A DNA stretch of 64,000 nt from Corylus avellana (taxonomy: Eukaryota > Streptophyta > Magnoliopsida > Fagales > Betulaceae), in NCBI RefSeq assembly GCF_901000735.1, contig NC_081550.1:5342666-5406665 (forward strand), given 5' to 3'. The notes under the pieces were generated by a model, which had not been told where the DNA came from, ran no database searches, and was given only the letters and a program-made list of their open reading frames with translations. Numbering within the stretch: position 1 is the first letter of the stretch; the number at the start of each line of letters is the position of its first letter. Below, piece after piece: positions 10,851 to 23,039 of this stretch. Both the position numbers and the translations under genes were made by a program.

Positions 10851-11860
10851 GTACGTGTCATCTAACTATTATCCCTAAAGTCTTAAATAAACATCCCTCG
10901 ACCATGGATATTGTTATAATAATTTTTTATATTAGGTATTTATTCTATTTTTTAAAGATTTTTTTTTTTTTTTCAAGTTTTCTTGTTGACCGCTCCTAAT
11001 TCAATATGACTTATTGTAATATAGATTTACCATACTTCAATAGTAAAGTTGAAGCCTAAACCGATTTTATCAGTCTCAATGTCTCTTAATCTATTCAATT
11101 ATATATTTTTATATTAGAACCACTTTTTTCTTTTTTCTGCCTTCTTCTCGCGTTTCTCTAGCTAGCGTCTCCTTCATGACGTTCCTTCCGGCAACCTTCT
11201 TGTTGTTCCAAACGTCCTTATGAAGTTTTGGCCCCAAATTTTTTATATATATATATATATATATATTCCTAAATCATTGTCTTTTCTGGGGATTAATAAT
11301 TGGGTTAAATACTAAATATCCTTTTGTTTTTTTTTTTTTTTTTTTTTTATGGTTTAATTTTTATCACAGGAGGTCTCTGTGGTTTTGATAATAAACCAAA
11401 TTAGTCCTTCTGTCAGTTGACCGTTAGTTAACTTAACGGACGTCCACGTGGACCAATCAAATGTTGACATGTGGCACCTACTTATTATTATTTTTTTAAT
11501 TTTATTTTAAAGAANNNNNNNNNNNNNNNNNNNNNNNNNNNNNNNNNNNNNNNNNNNNNNNNNNNNNNNNNNNNNNNNNNNNNNNNNNNNNNNNNNNNNN
11601 NNNNNNNNNNNNNNATGCTTAAAACGACGTCGTTTTGGGCTGGATATGTGTTGTGATTTTAGGACACAAAACGACATAGTTTTGGGGAAGGGTAAAATGG
11701 GTATAAAACATCCAAAACGACGTAGTTTAATGTTAAAGGGGTCAAAAGTGAGAGAAAACCAAAGTTCAGGGGGTCTAAGTGAGAGCTTTGGAAATTCAGG
11801 GGGGGGGGGTTTCAAATCGGCAGGAACTTCAGGGGGGTTTTCTGAAGTTTCCCCTTAAAG
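10851..11860. other. FAR intron 5 start, gap, and repeat with ACGACGTCGT motifs
   Basis: After exon 5 come AT-rich intron sequence and, from about 11290, a MITE-like stretch ('aaaccaaattagtcc', 'ggacgtccacgtgg'). Positions 11515-11614 are 100 N. Beyond the gap, 11615-11735 carries three copies of an aaaacgac(g/a)t(c/a)gtttt motif, the first a 16-bp perfect palindrome. About 11740-11860 is G-rich and ends 'ctgaagtttcccctt', the same terminus as the fold-back MITEs elsewhere in the window. No gene is seen. Confidence 0.5.
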
Positions 11861-12068
11861 TTTTATTAACTTTAGCATTTATTTTGTGTGACAGCTGGCA
11901 CGTTGTGAATTGTTAGATGTAAAGTATTGCTAGAATTTAATAATAAGATAATCTCAAATTTGGAAGAAATATGAGGGAATCCTTTTTTCCATCTCATTCT
12001 ACAAATTCAATAGATCAATCAATATATTTGTGGACTTATGTGAACCCCATACAAATTCAATGATGGAT

Positions 12069-15002
12069 TAGTCCATCCACCATGGAAATAATTAAAATAT
12101 AGTTGAAAAATGAATGAATTCTATCATTTTTTAGTGGGAGGGGAGGGGCTATGAGAGAATTATGGATAGTAATTGACTCCCAACAAATAAGGCATCTAAT
12201 GTCTCCAAGGAGTAACTCAATCGGTTAGAGACCACGTCTCATGAAGTGAAAGTCATTAAATCGAATTTTTTCTTCCCCTTATTTTCTCTCATCTTGTTTG
12301 GACTTGTCAAAAAAAAAAAAAAGAACCTCTAAAAATGTAACACTAAAAGTAGATGGAGAGGGGGAGGTAGGGGAGGGGCAATGACAAAATTTGGTTTTCT
12401 CAAAATAAATATATATACTCTATAGAAAACTTGTTTTCAAACATGGACCTTTAAAAAAAAAAAAAAAATTCTAAAATGAATTTTCACCTTTATGAGCTTG
12501 TGACCTAAATAATAATAATAATAATAATAATAGTAATAATAAAAACTCTATTTAGCTAACTTTGATCAATATTTTTGTCTTCAATTCTTTTTTTTTTTTT
12601 TTTTTATGGTAAAGTAATGTATTCCAACAATTCCTTTAAGAAAGAGGAGTGTTACACATTTATTTATTGTAATCTCTTTTGTAAATTCATTATATATTGA
12701 AACTGTCTCACATATATCTCCAAGGGTGGAAGCGTACAGAGATGGACAAGAAATAGACAAAAGTTGAAAACCAAACATTTCTGATGAAAATGGTACCTGA
12801 AATTAGAAATTCATGATCATGTTTTGAAAGCAATGTCAAGTTGGCATCAGTTATAACATATAGGATGACAAACTCCGACTAAGAGCATCTTCAACAGCAA
12901 TAGGTAATAGCTAGCTAGTAAAAAAGTACAACTATCTAGTTTAATTACTATTTTTTCTCCGCTCGTTTACTTTGTTTTAGAGAAGAAAAAACAATCATAT
13001 TAGCTAAATATAGTCAATATAAAACTTTTACCTAATCTGCCAAAGAAGACAGTCAAGAATTAATGTTCTCCACTAGTTTTGGCTACGATATTTTATTAAT
13101 GTAACTTGCAGAGTTGGACAAAAATAAAAATAAAAAATAATAAACTTGCAGAGGTGGGTGCCTTTATCGTGTTACCTTAGAAATAGTAGGTTTGCATTTG
13201 AACTTGTAAAATCGGCTTTTAAAATTTCATTACTATGTAACTTAAAGGAACAAGACTATATAAGGGCAATTTTGACAACCTAGTAAGGAATAAGGGTAAG
13301 TATGTGAATTTGTATGAAAATAGTACTACTGCTTCCTGCATGGTTCAGTTGGACAACCTTAAAGTCCTTCATTATTATAATGAGGTTAGGTAACGGGTAA
13401 CTGCTAACTCCAGTTAGTTTACAGCTAGCTAGGTATGATTTGTCCATATATCTCCTAAACCAATTTTCGTTATTTCATGACAAGAGACACAAGTTTTGAC
13501 CCCAACCCAATTATGCGGCAAATTCAATCTCAAAATATGCAGCATAAATAAATTAATATAGGTTTTAAATATAAATTTGGTCTATATATGTGCGTTTGTT
13601 GTGTACCAAATCAGTCTTTAATTAGGTTTTCAAAAGTCATAAAATTAGTTATCGGGTCATTTGAGAACCAAATTGTCTAATCCTAGTTATTTCACCATGT
13701 GTATTATTTAAACATAATCATTGCCAAATGATCGAACACCCCCAAATTAGTACTCCATCACATCCCTAATACACATCAACCTCACCAAGTCAAATAAAAA
13801 TAAAAATAAAATCGCCACATCACAATCGAAGGTTTCGTTTGTCATTTCTAATAGTTCATCCTTCATTCATTAATTCCTCCGCTGCCTAACTAATCATGAT
13901 TCAATACATCGGACATCTTGATGTGTCCACCGAAACCTATCGCGTTAGGACATGTTGTCACGGAGGATTTTTTGTTTTTTGTTTTTTGATAAGTTGGGAT
14001 TATTAACTTATATAAATACAAAAGCACATAAAATACATATAATTTCTTATTTGTGCGTGTTTATATAAAATAAAAATATAGAAGTCTTAAATTTAATCTC
14101 ACGACATCATAAATAAACAATAGTATAAACAATTAACAAAATAAACTAACATGATCTATAGAGTTCAAGAAAAATAGTATCAAAAATAAATATTGTAAAC
14201 TCAAATGACTGTAAAATAATTACTCAAAAAATAAAATAAAAACATATATTTTCATCATATTCCACATTTTTGCACCAAAAAAAACACAAAAAATGCAAGA
14301 AAAAAGGAGATATGGGGAAGATGGCTAAGAAAAAGAAAATACAAACGAAATAACACATAATATATATGATAATTTTTTGAGGGACAAATTCATAAAATAT
14401 GCATATTTTATAAAAAAAATTGTAAAAATTTTGGGAGGACACTCATCCCGCCACCCTAACTCATGGTTCTGCCCCTGGTTGCTGTACGACACGCAAGTTT
14501 GCGTACTCAAGCTACGTTAGGACGACTTGCTGATGTCTAGAGTGCTTCTGGACCAGGCACTTCAAGACGTCCGTCTAATGCATTTACTCACGCTAGTGTA
14601 AAACATACACTAAAAACCTTAGATCATCACCACCAAAACACCTAAATGTTTAAAGACTTACAATAGTACTTATTTTAATTACCGAATAGGCCAACATTAA
14701 AAACCTAACACATAGTCAATAACCACACCAAAAAAGATATTAACGTGGTGGTCCATGCAGAAGTTAATATGTATAAATAGCATCTCAAAAAAGTAAATGG
14801 CATATATAAAGCATTTGTATACGTGAAAGGTATATGCACCCAAAAACATTGACATTTTACACTAATTACTTTGTTAGAATTTGCAGAATACGTATAATCA
14901 AAATATTAATAAAGAAGAAAGAAGCAAGAATCTAGACAAACAATTTAATCTGATTCAACAAGATTGTCTACGTACGTCATAGGTAACAACAAACGACACA
15001 TG

Positions 15003-15034
<32 letters not shown>

Positions 15035-15564
15035 AACCAGAAAAGAAAAGAATGGAAAAAAGAAAAGCTTAATTATGAATGCATTGCAGCAGAATGTGTA
15101 AACAGTAATAGGAAGGGCGTTGGCAGTTGGGAGAGAGTTACACGGGATAGTAAATTAGCGACAGAGGGGTAGGTTAGAAATATATGAAAGAAATTAAGAA
15201 GAGCTGTACTTTTCAAATTTATGGCAAAAATCATTAAGATGACCTGTACGTGATGGCCCTCCTCTGTAGGTGACCTTGTGTAGATGAATATATAATTTAA
15301 ACTGTCCCAAAGCAATCACCAATTCCACTTCCGTGCACTCCACCGCCTAATCCTTTTCTATATGAAAATGGCATCCCATTCTGCTTCCACCATTGTTGGT
15401 TCTCCCTGAACATTATTCTTCTTTTCTCTCACTCTCCAGACTCTCCCGCACATCTGCAGTTATTTCTCCTCCATGGAGTTTGGAAGTGTAGTACAGCTCC
15501 TTCAAAACAAGGCCATTTTAGTCACTGGTGCCACTGGCTTTTTGGCAAAGAGTACATGACAACT

Positions 15565-15597
<33 letters not shown>

Positions 15598-15814
15598 ACC
15601 TCTCTCCCCCTCTCTCTCTATCTCTCTCTCTCTGATCTCCCTCTCTCTCTCTTGTATGGATGCAGTTTTTGTGGAGAAAGTGCTAAGGGTACAGCCAAAT
15701 GTGAAGAAGCTGTACCTTCTTCTAAGAGCACCGGATGCTAAGTCAGCCACACATCGTTTTCATAATGAGGTATATTTGTACTCACAAAAAAAGAAAAAGA
15801 AAAAGAGCTATATT

Positions 15815-15847
<33 letters not shown>

Positions 15848-15984
15848 CATTCTTACAAGGAGTGAGATAAAAATAGGAAGATTCAGATATGTTAATGTTG
15901 CATAATTAGTCAAGCAATTAAGGACAGAGAAAAAAAAAAGAGAAAAAAAAAAGAGGCAAGTACTACTGTACTGTTCATGATTGA
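12069..15984. repeat. 3.9-kb duplicated block, copy B
   Basis: Near-identical second copy of 5613-9557, with the same SINE (about 12205-12322), spacer, promoter and FAR exons 1-2, in the same orientation. It ends abruptly at the N gap 15985-16084. Differences are single bases and small indels, for example a shorter TAA array and a shorter poly(A/T) run, as expected between alleles. Confidence 0.85.
15473..15769 (+). CDS. FAR: Fatty acyl-CoA reductase, exons 1-2 only (duplicate)
   Basis: Exon 1 is 15473-15551 and exon 2 is 15666-15769. Both appear identical to exons 1 and 2 of the FAR half-gene at 9046, including the TGATGFLA nucleotide-binding motif and the CT-repeat intron. The model is cut off in intron 2 by the N gap at 15985. 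Because the surrounding 3.9 kb is also nearly identical, this is more likely an allele of the same gene than a third FAR. As it stands it cannot encode an enzyme. Confidence 0.8.
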
Positions 15985-16084
15985 NNNNNNNNNNNNNNNN
16001 NNNNNNNNNNNNNNNNNNNNNNNNNNNNNNNNNNNNNNNNNNNNNNNNNNNNNNNNNNNNNNNNNNNNNNNNNNNNNNNNNNNN
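15985..16084. other. Assembly gap (100 N)
   Basis: Exactly 100 N separate the FAR duplicate block from the first copy of a 1.9-kb repeat. A default-length gap gives no information on true distance or orientation. Confidence 0.95.
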
Positions 16085-17364
16085 GGAAATGATTAATATG
16101 ATATAAAGTTAAATTACGAGTTATCTTAAAGAGTTATCTTAAAGTCTTAAACTGATAGAAATATGTAAATTTAATTATTTAGTTAACACTTTACCACTAA
16201 GTAATGCTACAAGTCTTTTTTGTATCTCTCTAAAGATGATGTGGCTCTTAAAATCGTTTGAACGCAAGTTGCGCCCGAATCCATCTAATCTACCTGGGTG
16301 TCACGCATTGTTGCCCCCAACCCCATCGCCTCTCCAAGAGATGAGGACCATTGGCATTGTAATTGATCATTATTGAATTTTGATCAAATTGTGATTTTAA
16401 AAGTCACCTCATTTTTTTATGGACTTCTAAAATTACTCTTTTAACACTCCCTCTCACGTGAGGCCTAACACATGAAATATGTAATTTAAATTATGAGTAA
16501 ATTGACAGAGTCAAGATTCGAACTCTGGATCTTTGGTTCTGATTCCATGTTAAATTATCATTTTTCCTAAAGATTTAAGAATAACTCTAGTTATTCCAAA
16601 ACCTTAAGCAGATAAAAAAATGTAAATTTAATTATTTAATCAACACTTTAACAGTAGATAGAAGTTTATAATTTTTTGTATGGAAAAGTACAAAGATTTG
16701 GTTTTGTAGTGAATTTTTTTTATTAATTTAAATAATAATAAAAAGTAATTTATATAATATAAAAGGTAAAAATATTGGCATGATTAATCAGGACAATAAT
16801 CAACCATTTGTCTTATATTGATCATTAGGCAAACACATAGAAAATAAGAAAACGTCAACTCATTTGCTCAAATTATAGATATCTACAAAATATATTGTTG
16901 GCAAGTGACACTCACATATAGTTGTTCATGAGTGAGACTGTATTAAGTGTGATATTATCTTTATTTTTGTTCTTTTCTTTCTTTTGATATTTTGTCCTGC
17001 ATCACTAACTGTACAACTGTACAAGACAAGTGCTTGCCGATCAAAGCAAATACATTCAAAATCACTTGAGAGTTAAGACCTAGTGCCTGGTAAAGACCAA
17101 AAAAAAAAAAAAAAACAGCTTGAAAAACCAATAACGTAAGATGGAAATATTGTCGTACAAAGTAGGTAAAGCTGATGCAACAACATTTTTTTATTTTTTA
17201 TTTTCAACAAATGCATGTGCAACCACCAGCTTAATTGCTTACCTGTATGTTCTTTCTATGCTATTAAAAGACGTAATGATGACGAGAGGAGCATATTGGT
17301 TTTGAGCTTCATAGTCGACGTTGATGGTTGAATATTTGTAGTACCGAAGACGGCTAGTAGTTCG

Positions 17365-17395
<31 letters not shown>

Positions 17396-17998
17396 ATTTA
17401 TTGGAAGAAAGATTACAAGGGATGGAAAATTCTTACCATTCCCAATTTAAAAAGAAGAGAGAGTGAGAGATCGTAAGAAAAAATTTTACGCGTGGGCAAC
17501 AAGTGTATTGGTAGGAGGATATATAATAACTTTTATATATAGAGACTTAGCACGAATTAAATCTTGTGTGCCCTCTATTAGGAGAATGATACATCAATAG
17601 AAAACAATAAAAATAAGTGTTGTGAAAACATCAAATTTTTATCTTTTGATGTCTTTTTTTTTTTGCTTTTTTTTTTTTTTGCTTTTTGAATTTTGCGGAT
17701 AAGTGATAGACTTGGTGTTTTCATAACACACATCATCTCAATGCTAATTTGGTTTGTTCCATGCTAATTTGTCATCATCTCAATGGAAAGAACAAAAAAC
17801 TTGATTTGTGTCAAATCTCAAAATACTTGATTTGTGTCAAATCTCTTTAAAAGTTATTCTTCGGTAAAGGTACGGTGAAAATTTCACAATAATTACTAGC
17901 CGAAGTGCTACGGTTTTGAGTTAATAATAATCCACCTATTATTGGGCTCAAAGAGGTAATTTGTAGCGGCTTAACAAATTTTTAGCCATTTTGTTAAG
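16085..17998. repeat. 1.9-kb duplicated block, copy A
   Basis: Noncoding AT-rich sequence repeated almost exactly at 18305-20205. It starts ggaaatgattaatatgatat and ends 'ccattttgttaag', directly at the next N gap. It includes a stretch (about 16500-16560) with 'attcgaactctggatc' and 'gattccatgttaaa', which reads in reverse as a retroelement-like primer-site motif. No gene is recognised. Confidence 0.85.
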
Positions 17999-18304
17999 NN
18001 NNNNNNNNNNNNNNNNNNNNNNNNNNNNNNNNNNNNNNNNNNNNNNNNNNNNNNNNNNNNNNNNNNNNNNNNNNNNNNNNNNNNNNNNNNNNNNNNNNAA
18101 ATTAAGTTCTGGAAATGGACAAATTATATCTGTAAACTGACTGAAGTTATAGGTTTACCTAACCTCATTATAATGATGAAGATTATCACACGTTAGGCCG
18201 TTTGACAATGGACAGGTAACCTCATTATAATGATGAAGGATTTTAGGACCTCGGCCGTCACGTTTGGCATTAATGGACTGAGTACGTAGGTGGTTTTTTG
18301 GTTT
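17999..18304. other. Gap (100 N) and short spacer homologous to FAR upstream DNA, inverted
   Basis: Positions 17999-18098 are N. In 18099-18250, read on the minus strand, about 110 bases match the region at 6925-7025 upstream of FAR (shared 'attataatgaggttaggtaa', 'agtttacag' and 'atttgtccat'). The same 'cctcattataatgatgaag' word also occurs twice here. The orientation is opposite to the FAR half-gene on the plus strand and matches the minus-strand FAR exons further on. Confidence 0.5.
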
Positions 18305-20205
18305 GGAAATGATTAATATGATATAAAGTTAAATTACGAGTTATCTTAAAGAGTTATCTTAAAGTCTTAAACTGATAGAAATATGTAAATTTAATTATTT
18401 AGTTAACACTTTACCACTAAGTAATGCTACAAGTCTTTTTTGTATCTCTCTAAAGATGATGTGGCTCTTAAAATCGTTTGAACGCAAGTTGCGCCCGAAT
18501 CCATCTAATCTACCTGGGTGTCACGCATTGTTGCCCCCAACCCCATCGCCTCTCCAAGAGATGAGGACCATTGGCATTGTAATTGATCATTATTGAATTT
18601 TGATCAAATTGTGATTTTAAAAGTCACCTCATTTTTTTATGGACTTCTAAAATTACTCTTTTAACACTCCCTCTCACGTGAGGCCTAACACATGAAATAT
18701 GTAATTTAAATTATGAGTAAATTGACAGAGTCAAGATTCGAACTCTGGATCTTTGGTTCTGATTCCATGTTAAATTATCATTTTTCCTAAAGATTTAAGA
18801 ATAACTCTAGTTATTCCAAAACCTTAAGCAGATAAAAAAATGTAAATTTAATTATTTAATCAACACTTTAACAGTAGATAGAAGTTTATAATTTTTTGTA
18901 TGGAAAAGTACAAAGATTTGGTTTTGTAGTGAATTTTTTTTATTAATTTAAATAATAATAAAAAGTAATTTATATAATATAAAAGGTAAAAATATTGGCA
19001 TGATTAATCAGGACAATAATCAACCATTTGTCTTATATTGATCATTAGGCAAACACATAGAAAATAAGAAAACGTCAACTCATTTGCTCAAATTATAGAT
19101 ATCTACAAAATATATTGTTGGCAAGTGACACTCACATATAGTTGTTCATGAGTGAGACTGTATTAAGTGTGATATTATCTTTATTTTTGTTCTTTTCTTT
19201 CTTTTGATATTTTGTCCTGCATCACTAACTGTACAACTGTACAAGACAAGTGCTTGCCGATCAAAGCAAATACATTCAAAATCACCTAAGAGTTAAGACC
19301 TAGTGCCTGGTAAAGACCCAAAAAAAAACAGAAAAAAAACAGCTTGAAAAACCAATAACGTAAGATGGGAATATTGTCGTACAAAGTAGGTAAAGCTGAT
19401 GCAACAACATTTTTTTTTATTTTATTTTCAGCAAATGCATGTGCAACCACCAGCTTAATTGCTTACCTATATGTTCTTTCTATGCTATTAAAAGACGTAA
19501 TGATGACGAGAGGAGCATATTGGTTTTGAGCTTCATAGTCGACGTTGATGGTTGAATATTTGTAGTACCGAAAACGGCTAGTAGTTCGTTTTTTTGTTTT
19601 TTTGTTTTTTTTAATTTAATTTATTGGAAGAAAGATTACAAGGGATGGAAAATTCTTACCATTCCCAATTTAAAAAGAAGAGAGAGTGAGAGATCGCAAG
19701 AAAAAATTTTACACGTGGGCAACAAGTGTATTGGTAGGAGGATATATAATAACTTTTATATATAGAGACTTNNNNNNNNNNNNNNNNNNNNCTTAGTACG
19801 AATTAAATCTTTTGTGCCCTCTATTAGGAGAATAATACATCAATAGAAAACAATAAAAATAAGTGTTGTGAAAACATCAAATCTTTATCTTTTGATGTCC
19901 TTTTTTTTTTTTTTTTTTTTGAATTTTGCGGATAAGTGATAGACTTGGTGTTTTCATAACACACATCATCGCAATGCTAATTTGGTTTGTGCCGTGCTAA
20001 TTTGTCATCATCTCAATGGAAAGAACAAAATACTTGATTTGTGTCAAATCCCTTTAAAAGTTATTCTTCGGTAAAAGTACGGTGAAAATTTCACAATAAT
20101 TACTAGCTGAAGTGCTACGGTTTTGAGTTAATAATAATCCACCTATTATTGGGCTCAAAGAGGTAATTTGTAGCGGCTTAACAAATTTTTAGCCATTTTG
20201 TTAAG
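18305..20205. repeat. 1.9-kb duplicated block, copy B
   Basis: Second copy of 16085-17998 in the same orientation, with few substitutions and small homopolymer differences. It contains a 20-N gap at 19772-19791, next to a repeated 'gacttag' sequence. Together with the 100-N gap before it, this looks like two haplotypes laid end to end. Confidence 0.85.
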
Positions 20206-20510
20206 TTGGGTGTGAAGTATTTTTTTGCTACAAAACTAGCAAAAATAAAATTGCCATGTATCTTGGAATTGTCCCCGGCCTGTGAAAAAAAAAAAAAAAG
20301 GATTTGCTCGACACATGAACCACCTCTTATCAACCCACGTGAACTTTGTCAAACTTTCAAACAAAGGAAAGGGAAAGGGCCGAAATGCGCATGTCTTTAA
20401 AAAGACAAAACAAAAGGGCACATGGGAATGCAATTGCAACTACGTACGCCATTACATCAAAAAGAGCTTAAAAATCAACCCTAAAATGAATGAGTAAGAT
20501 TTTCGGCTGC

Positions 20511-21070
20511 CAAGAGTCCGTCTGCCAAGTGAGATTTTTTTTTTTTTTTTTTTAATTGAAGAGGAAAGAGGTTATAAGAGGGATTATGGATGACTAAATT
20601 TGAGGTATTAGCACCAAATTTAGGATGATCAAATCCCTTTAGGGTGATACCATCTCTAAAGGTTAAGAGGTTATAAGAGGGATTATGGATGACTAAATTT
20701 GAGGTATTAGCACCAAATTTAGGATGATCAAATCCCTTTAGGGTGATACCATCTCTAAAGGTTAAGAGGTTATAAGAGGAATTATGGATGATCGAATTTG
20801 AGGTATTAGTACCAAATTTAGGATGACCGAATCCCTTTAGGGTGATACCATCCCTAAAGGTTAACCTTCCACTCGTAAGTTTTAGTTTTAAATCGAAAAA
20901 CGAGTTTTGAGGCATTAGAACTCAAATATTAGCTCATGAAAATTTAGCTAACAAAAAAAAAAATAAAAAAATTCATTTCTTTTTTATTATTATTATTATT
21001 TTTATATAGGTAGCCACGCGATGGACGATGCTTGGCTGCCTCAATTTGGCAGCCGCATAGACGGACTCAA
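20511..21070. mobile_element. MITE-like element carrying a minisatellite
   Basis: The outer ends are inverted: gagtccgtctgccaag at about 20513 and, read in reverse from 21070, gagtccgtctatgcggctg. Between them lies a 99-bp tandem array. No transposase is seen and no target-site duplication could be fixed, so class and exact borders are uncertain. Confidence 0.45.
20568..20864. repeat. Minisatellite, three 99-bp units
   Basis: Units start at 20568, 20667 and 20766, each beginning gaggttataagagg and ending 'ctaaaggttaa'. The first two are nearly identical and the third has several changes. The unit length is a multiple of three, so on the minus strand it stays open and would give three 33-residue repeats (each with 'TFRDGITLKGF'). 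No start context, promoter or homolog supports a real protein. Confidence 0.85.
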
Positions 21071-21724
21071 AATGAATAGGCCTCTTCAAAACAGTTAATG
21101 CCATGAAAAATAGAGCACATATAAAGATGATGAAAACCGTTTAAAATCTTTGAAAGGCAAGAAAATGAAGGCAACAATATGCAGACTTGTCGGGAGTGCG
21201 ACCGTGTATCATATTAGGAGGCAAACGAAAGACATCAAACACGGGAATCGGCTTAGAACAGAGGAGAGACTGCTGCTACAACACATTATTTGGGAATTTA
21301 GAACTCGGAATATGGCAAAAGGGAGATTCAAAAGACAAAAGAGAACTTAGAGATATGCTGCAACTGAGGATTAATTACCAGATAAAAATATGAGAATTAG
21401 AGTTGTTAGTTTGCTGGAATTGGGTTTTGCCAACTATATATCCAGAGTAGTTGTATTGGCCATGCGAGCTCGGCTAATTTACATTTTATTTCAGTTCGAG
21501 TCGAGCTTCTAAACATGGGCTTCACTCGACTCACTAAGTCCAAAATCTTGTGTGAGCTCAAACTTGCCAATCATCCTAACCGAGTACCCTTTCGAGTACT
21601 TGACTTGGCTAGAGTAATTTTTTTCCCCTATCTTAATAAACGAGCTCAAACATTTTTTTTACTTTACTAAATTATAAACCCTAAGCCCTAAATTATACAT
21701 ACGGAAAGATGAATAACTTTTTTG

Positions 21725-22200
21725 TAGTTGCATGTTTGGAATTGTATTTAAGAAATAGAGTTTTTAAATCAAAAGGAAAAGCTTCATTTTTAAGCTTTTG
21801 AGTGTTTTTTTGACCATTTTTGGCCTTTTTTACCATTAAAAGCGTTTTCAAATATTTTTTTTATCAAACAGATACTTTTTTTTTAAAACGGACTTTGTGA
21901 GTGTTAAACACACTTTTAGACCCCTCAAACACACACTTAAACAAGCCATTATAGTATGTTTGAGATTGTGTTTGATAAATAAAGCTTTTAAGTCAAAAAA
22001 CGTTTTTTTTTTTTTTTTTGGAAAACCTTCATTTTTAAGCTTTTGCCAAAAGTGTGTTTTGACCATTTTAGGCTTTTTGAACCCTTAAAAGCACTTTTCA
22101 TTTTGTTCTACCAAACAAGTTTTTTTTTTTTCTTCAAACTGACTTTTTGAGTGTTAAACGCACTTTTAAGCTCTTCAAACGCATACCCAAACAGACCCTT
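21725..22200. repeat. Two diverged tandem copies of a ~235-bp repeat
   Basis: Each copy runs from 'tgtttg(g/a)a(t)tgt' through 'cttcatttttaagctttt', 'ttgaccattttt', 'ttaaaagc' and ends near 'gtgttaaac(a/g)cactttta'. Copies start at about 21728 and 21955. Related fragments occur at 28640-28860 and in LHCA1 intron 2 (29735-29860), so this is a dispersed family. No coding capacity. Confidence 0.55.
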
Positions 22201-22269
22201 AATATTAGAAAAGAAAAGTCTAAACAATCTTCTTTTGTCCTCTCTCATACAAGATTTTGAAAAACAAGT

Positions 22270-22322
22270 CATTGGATATGTAGGACCCAAATGGTAAATT
22301 TATAGGTCCTACATATCCAATG
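22270..22322. repeat. Perfect 18-bp inverted repeat
   Basis: cattggatatgtaggacc at 22270-22287 pairs perfectly with 22305-22322, leaving a 17-base loop. It could be the ends of a tiny fold-back element or a transcript hairpin. No gene overlaps it. Confidence 0.8.
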
Positions 22323-22427
22323 GCAATTCTTTTAAAAAACGTTGAATAGGAGAAAGATAGACGAATGACAGATAGCAGTTCTCATAAACAAAACACCTAG
22401 TGAATAAGACTTCCTCTTTCGCGTTAG

Positions 22428-22475
22428 TGTGTGTGGGTGTGTGTGTATGCATGTGTGCGTGTACGTGTGTGTGCG
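22428..22475. repeat. GT-rich microsatellite
   Basis: Interrupted GT/TG dinucleotide run directly upstream of the LTR-like segment. Confidence 0.7.
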
Positions 22476-22479
22476 AGGA

Positions 22480-22743
22480 TGTTGGAATTGGTGACTCATA
22501 TTAATACTAGTGGAAGGCCAAGTAGACGGGAGTAGAGTGAACGTCGCACTGGCGACGTTCACGGAGCGGGTTTAGGGTTTAGGGTTTTTCTATATATATG
22601 TATGATGTAACTCTAAATCATTAAGAGTAAAAATACAGCCGCCTCTTTGTGAACGTAGGCAAATTGTCGAACCACGTAAATTTGTGTGTCGACTCTCTCT
22701 CTTTCGATTCTATATTGTTCATCAATTATTGTACACTGTAACA
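22480..22743 (+). mobile_element. Short solo LTR, Copia-like
   Basis: The segment is bounded by tgttgg and gtaaca, matching the TG...CA rule. Its 3' part has the segment typical of plant Copia LTRs ('gaacgtaggcaaattg', then 'cgaaccacgtaaat'), and TATA-like 'ctatatatatg' lies at about 22590. Inside, 22537-22562 is a perfect 11-bp stem with a four-base loop (gtgaacgtcgc). No internal domain or second LTR is nearby, and no clear target duplication was found. Confidence 0.5.
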
Positions 22744-23039
22744 ACAGATGGAGAAACAATTTCGGCATTATAAAGCTTTTTGGTTGACGGTTGAACTCAT
22801 TAGGAATACCATGTACCACTAACATATATATATCATCAAGGGTGGTTTTTCAATGGTTCAAGAAAATTTTCAAGTAGTTAGGACATGTACTAAGGTGTGG
22901 ATTCAAATATCTACAATGAAGAATTCCCACATATGCCTAATTAGTATTAGCTGTCTTAGATTTTCATTGATGTCCTGGTGAGACTGAGTCAAGCTATGAC
23001 TCAGTCGAATTTAAGGGAGCTCCTGCGGTTCCAACTAGA

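Noticed and set aside
15473..15769. A third functional FAR gene
   Set aside because: Only exons 1-2, identical to the copy at 9046 within a near-identical 3.9-kb block beside a gap; most likely an allele.
20481..20915. 144-residue minus-strand protein over the minisatellite
   Set aside because: It consists mostly of three repeat units plus a poly-Lys run from a T tract, with no start context or homolog; treated as a repeat.
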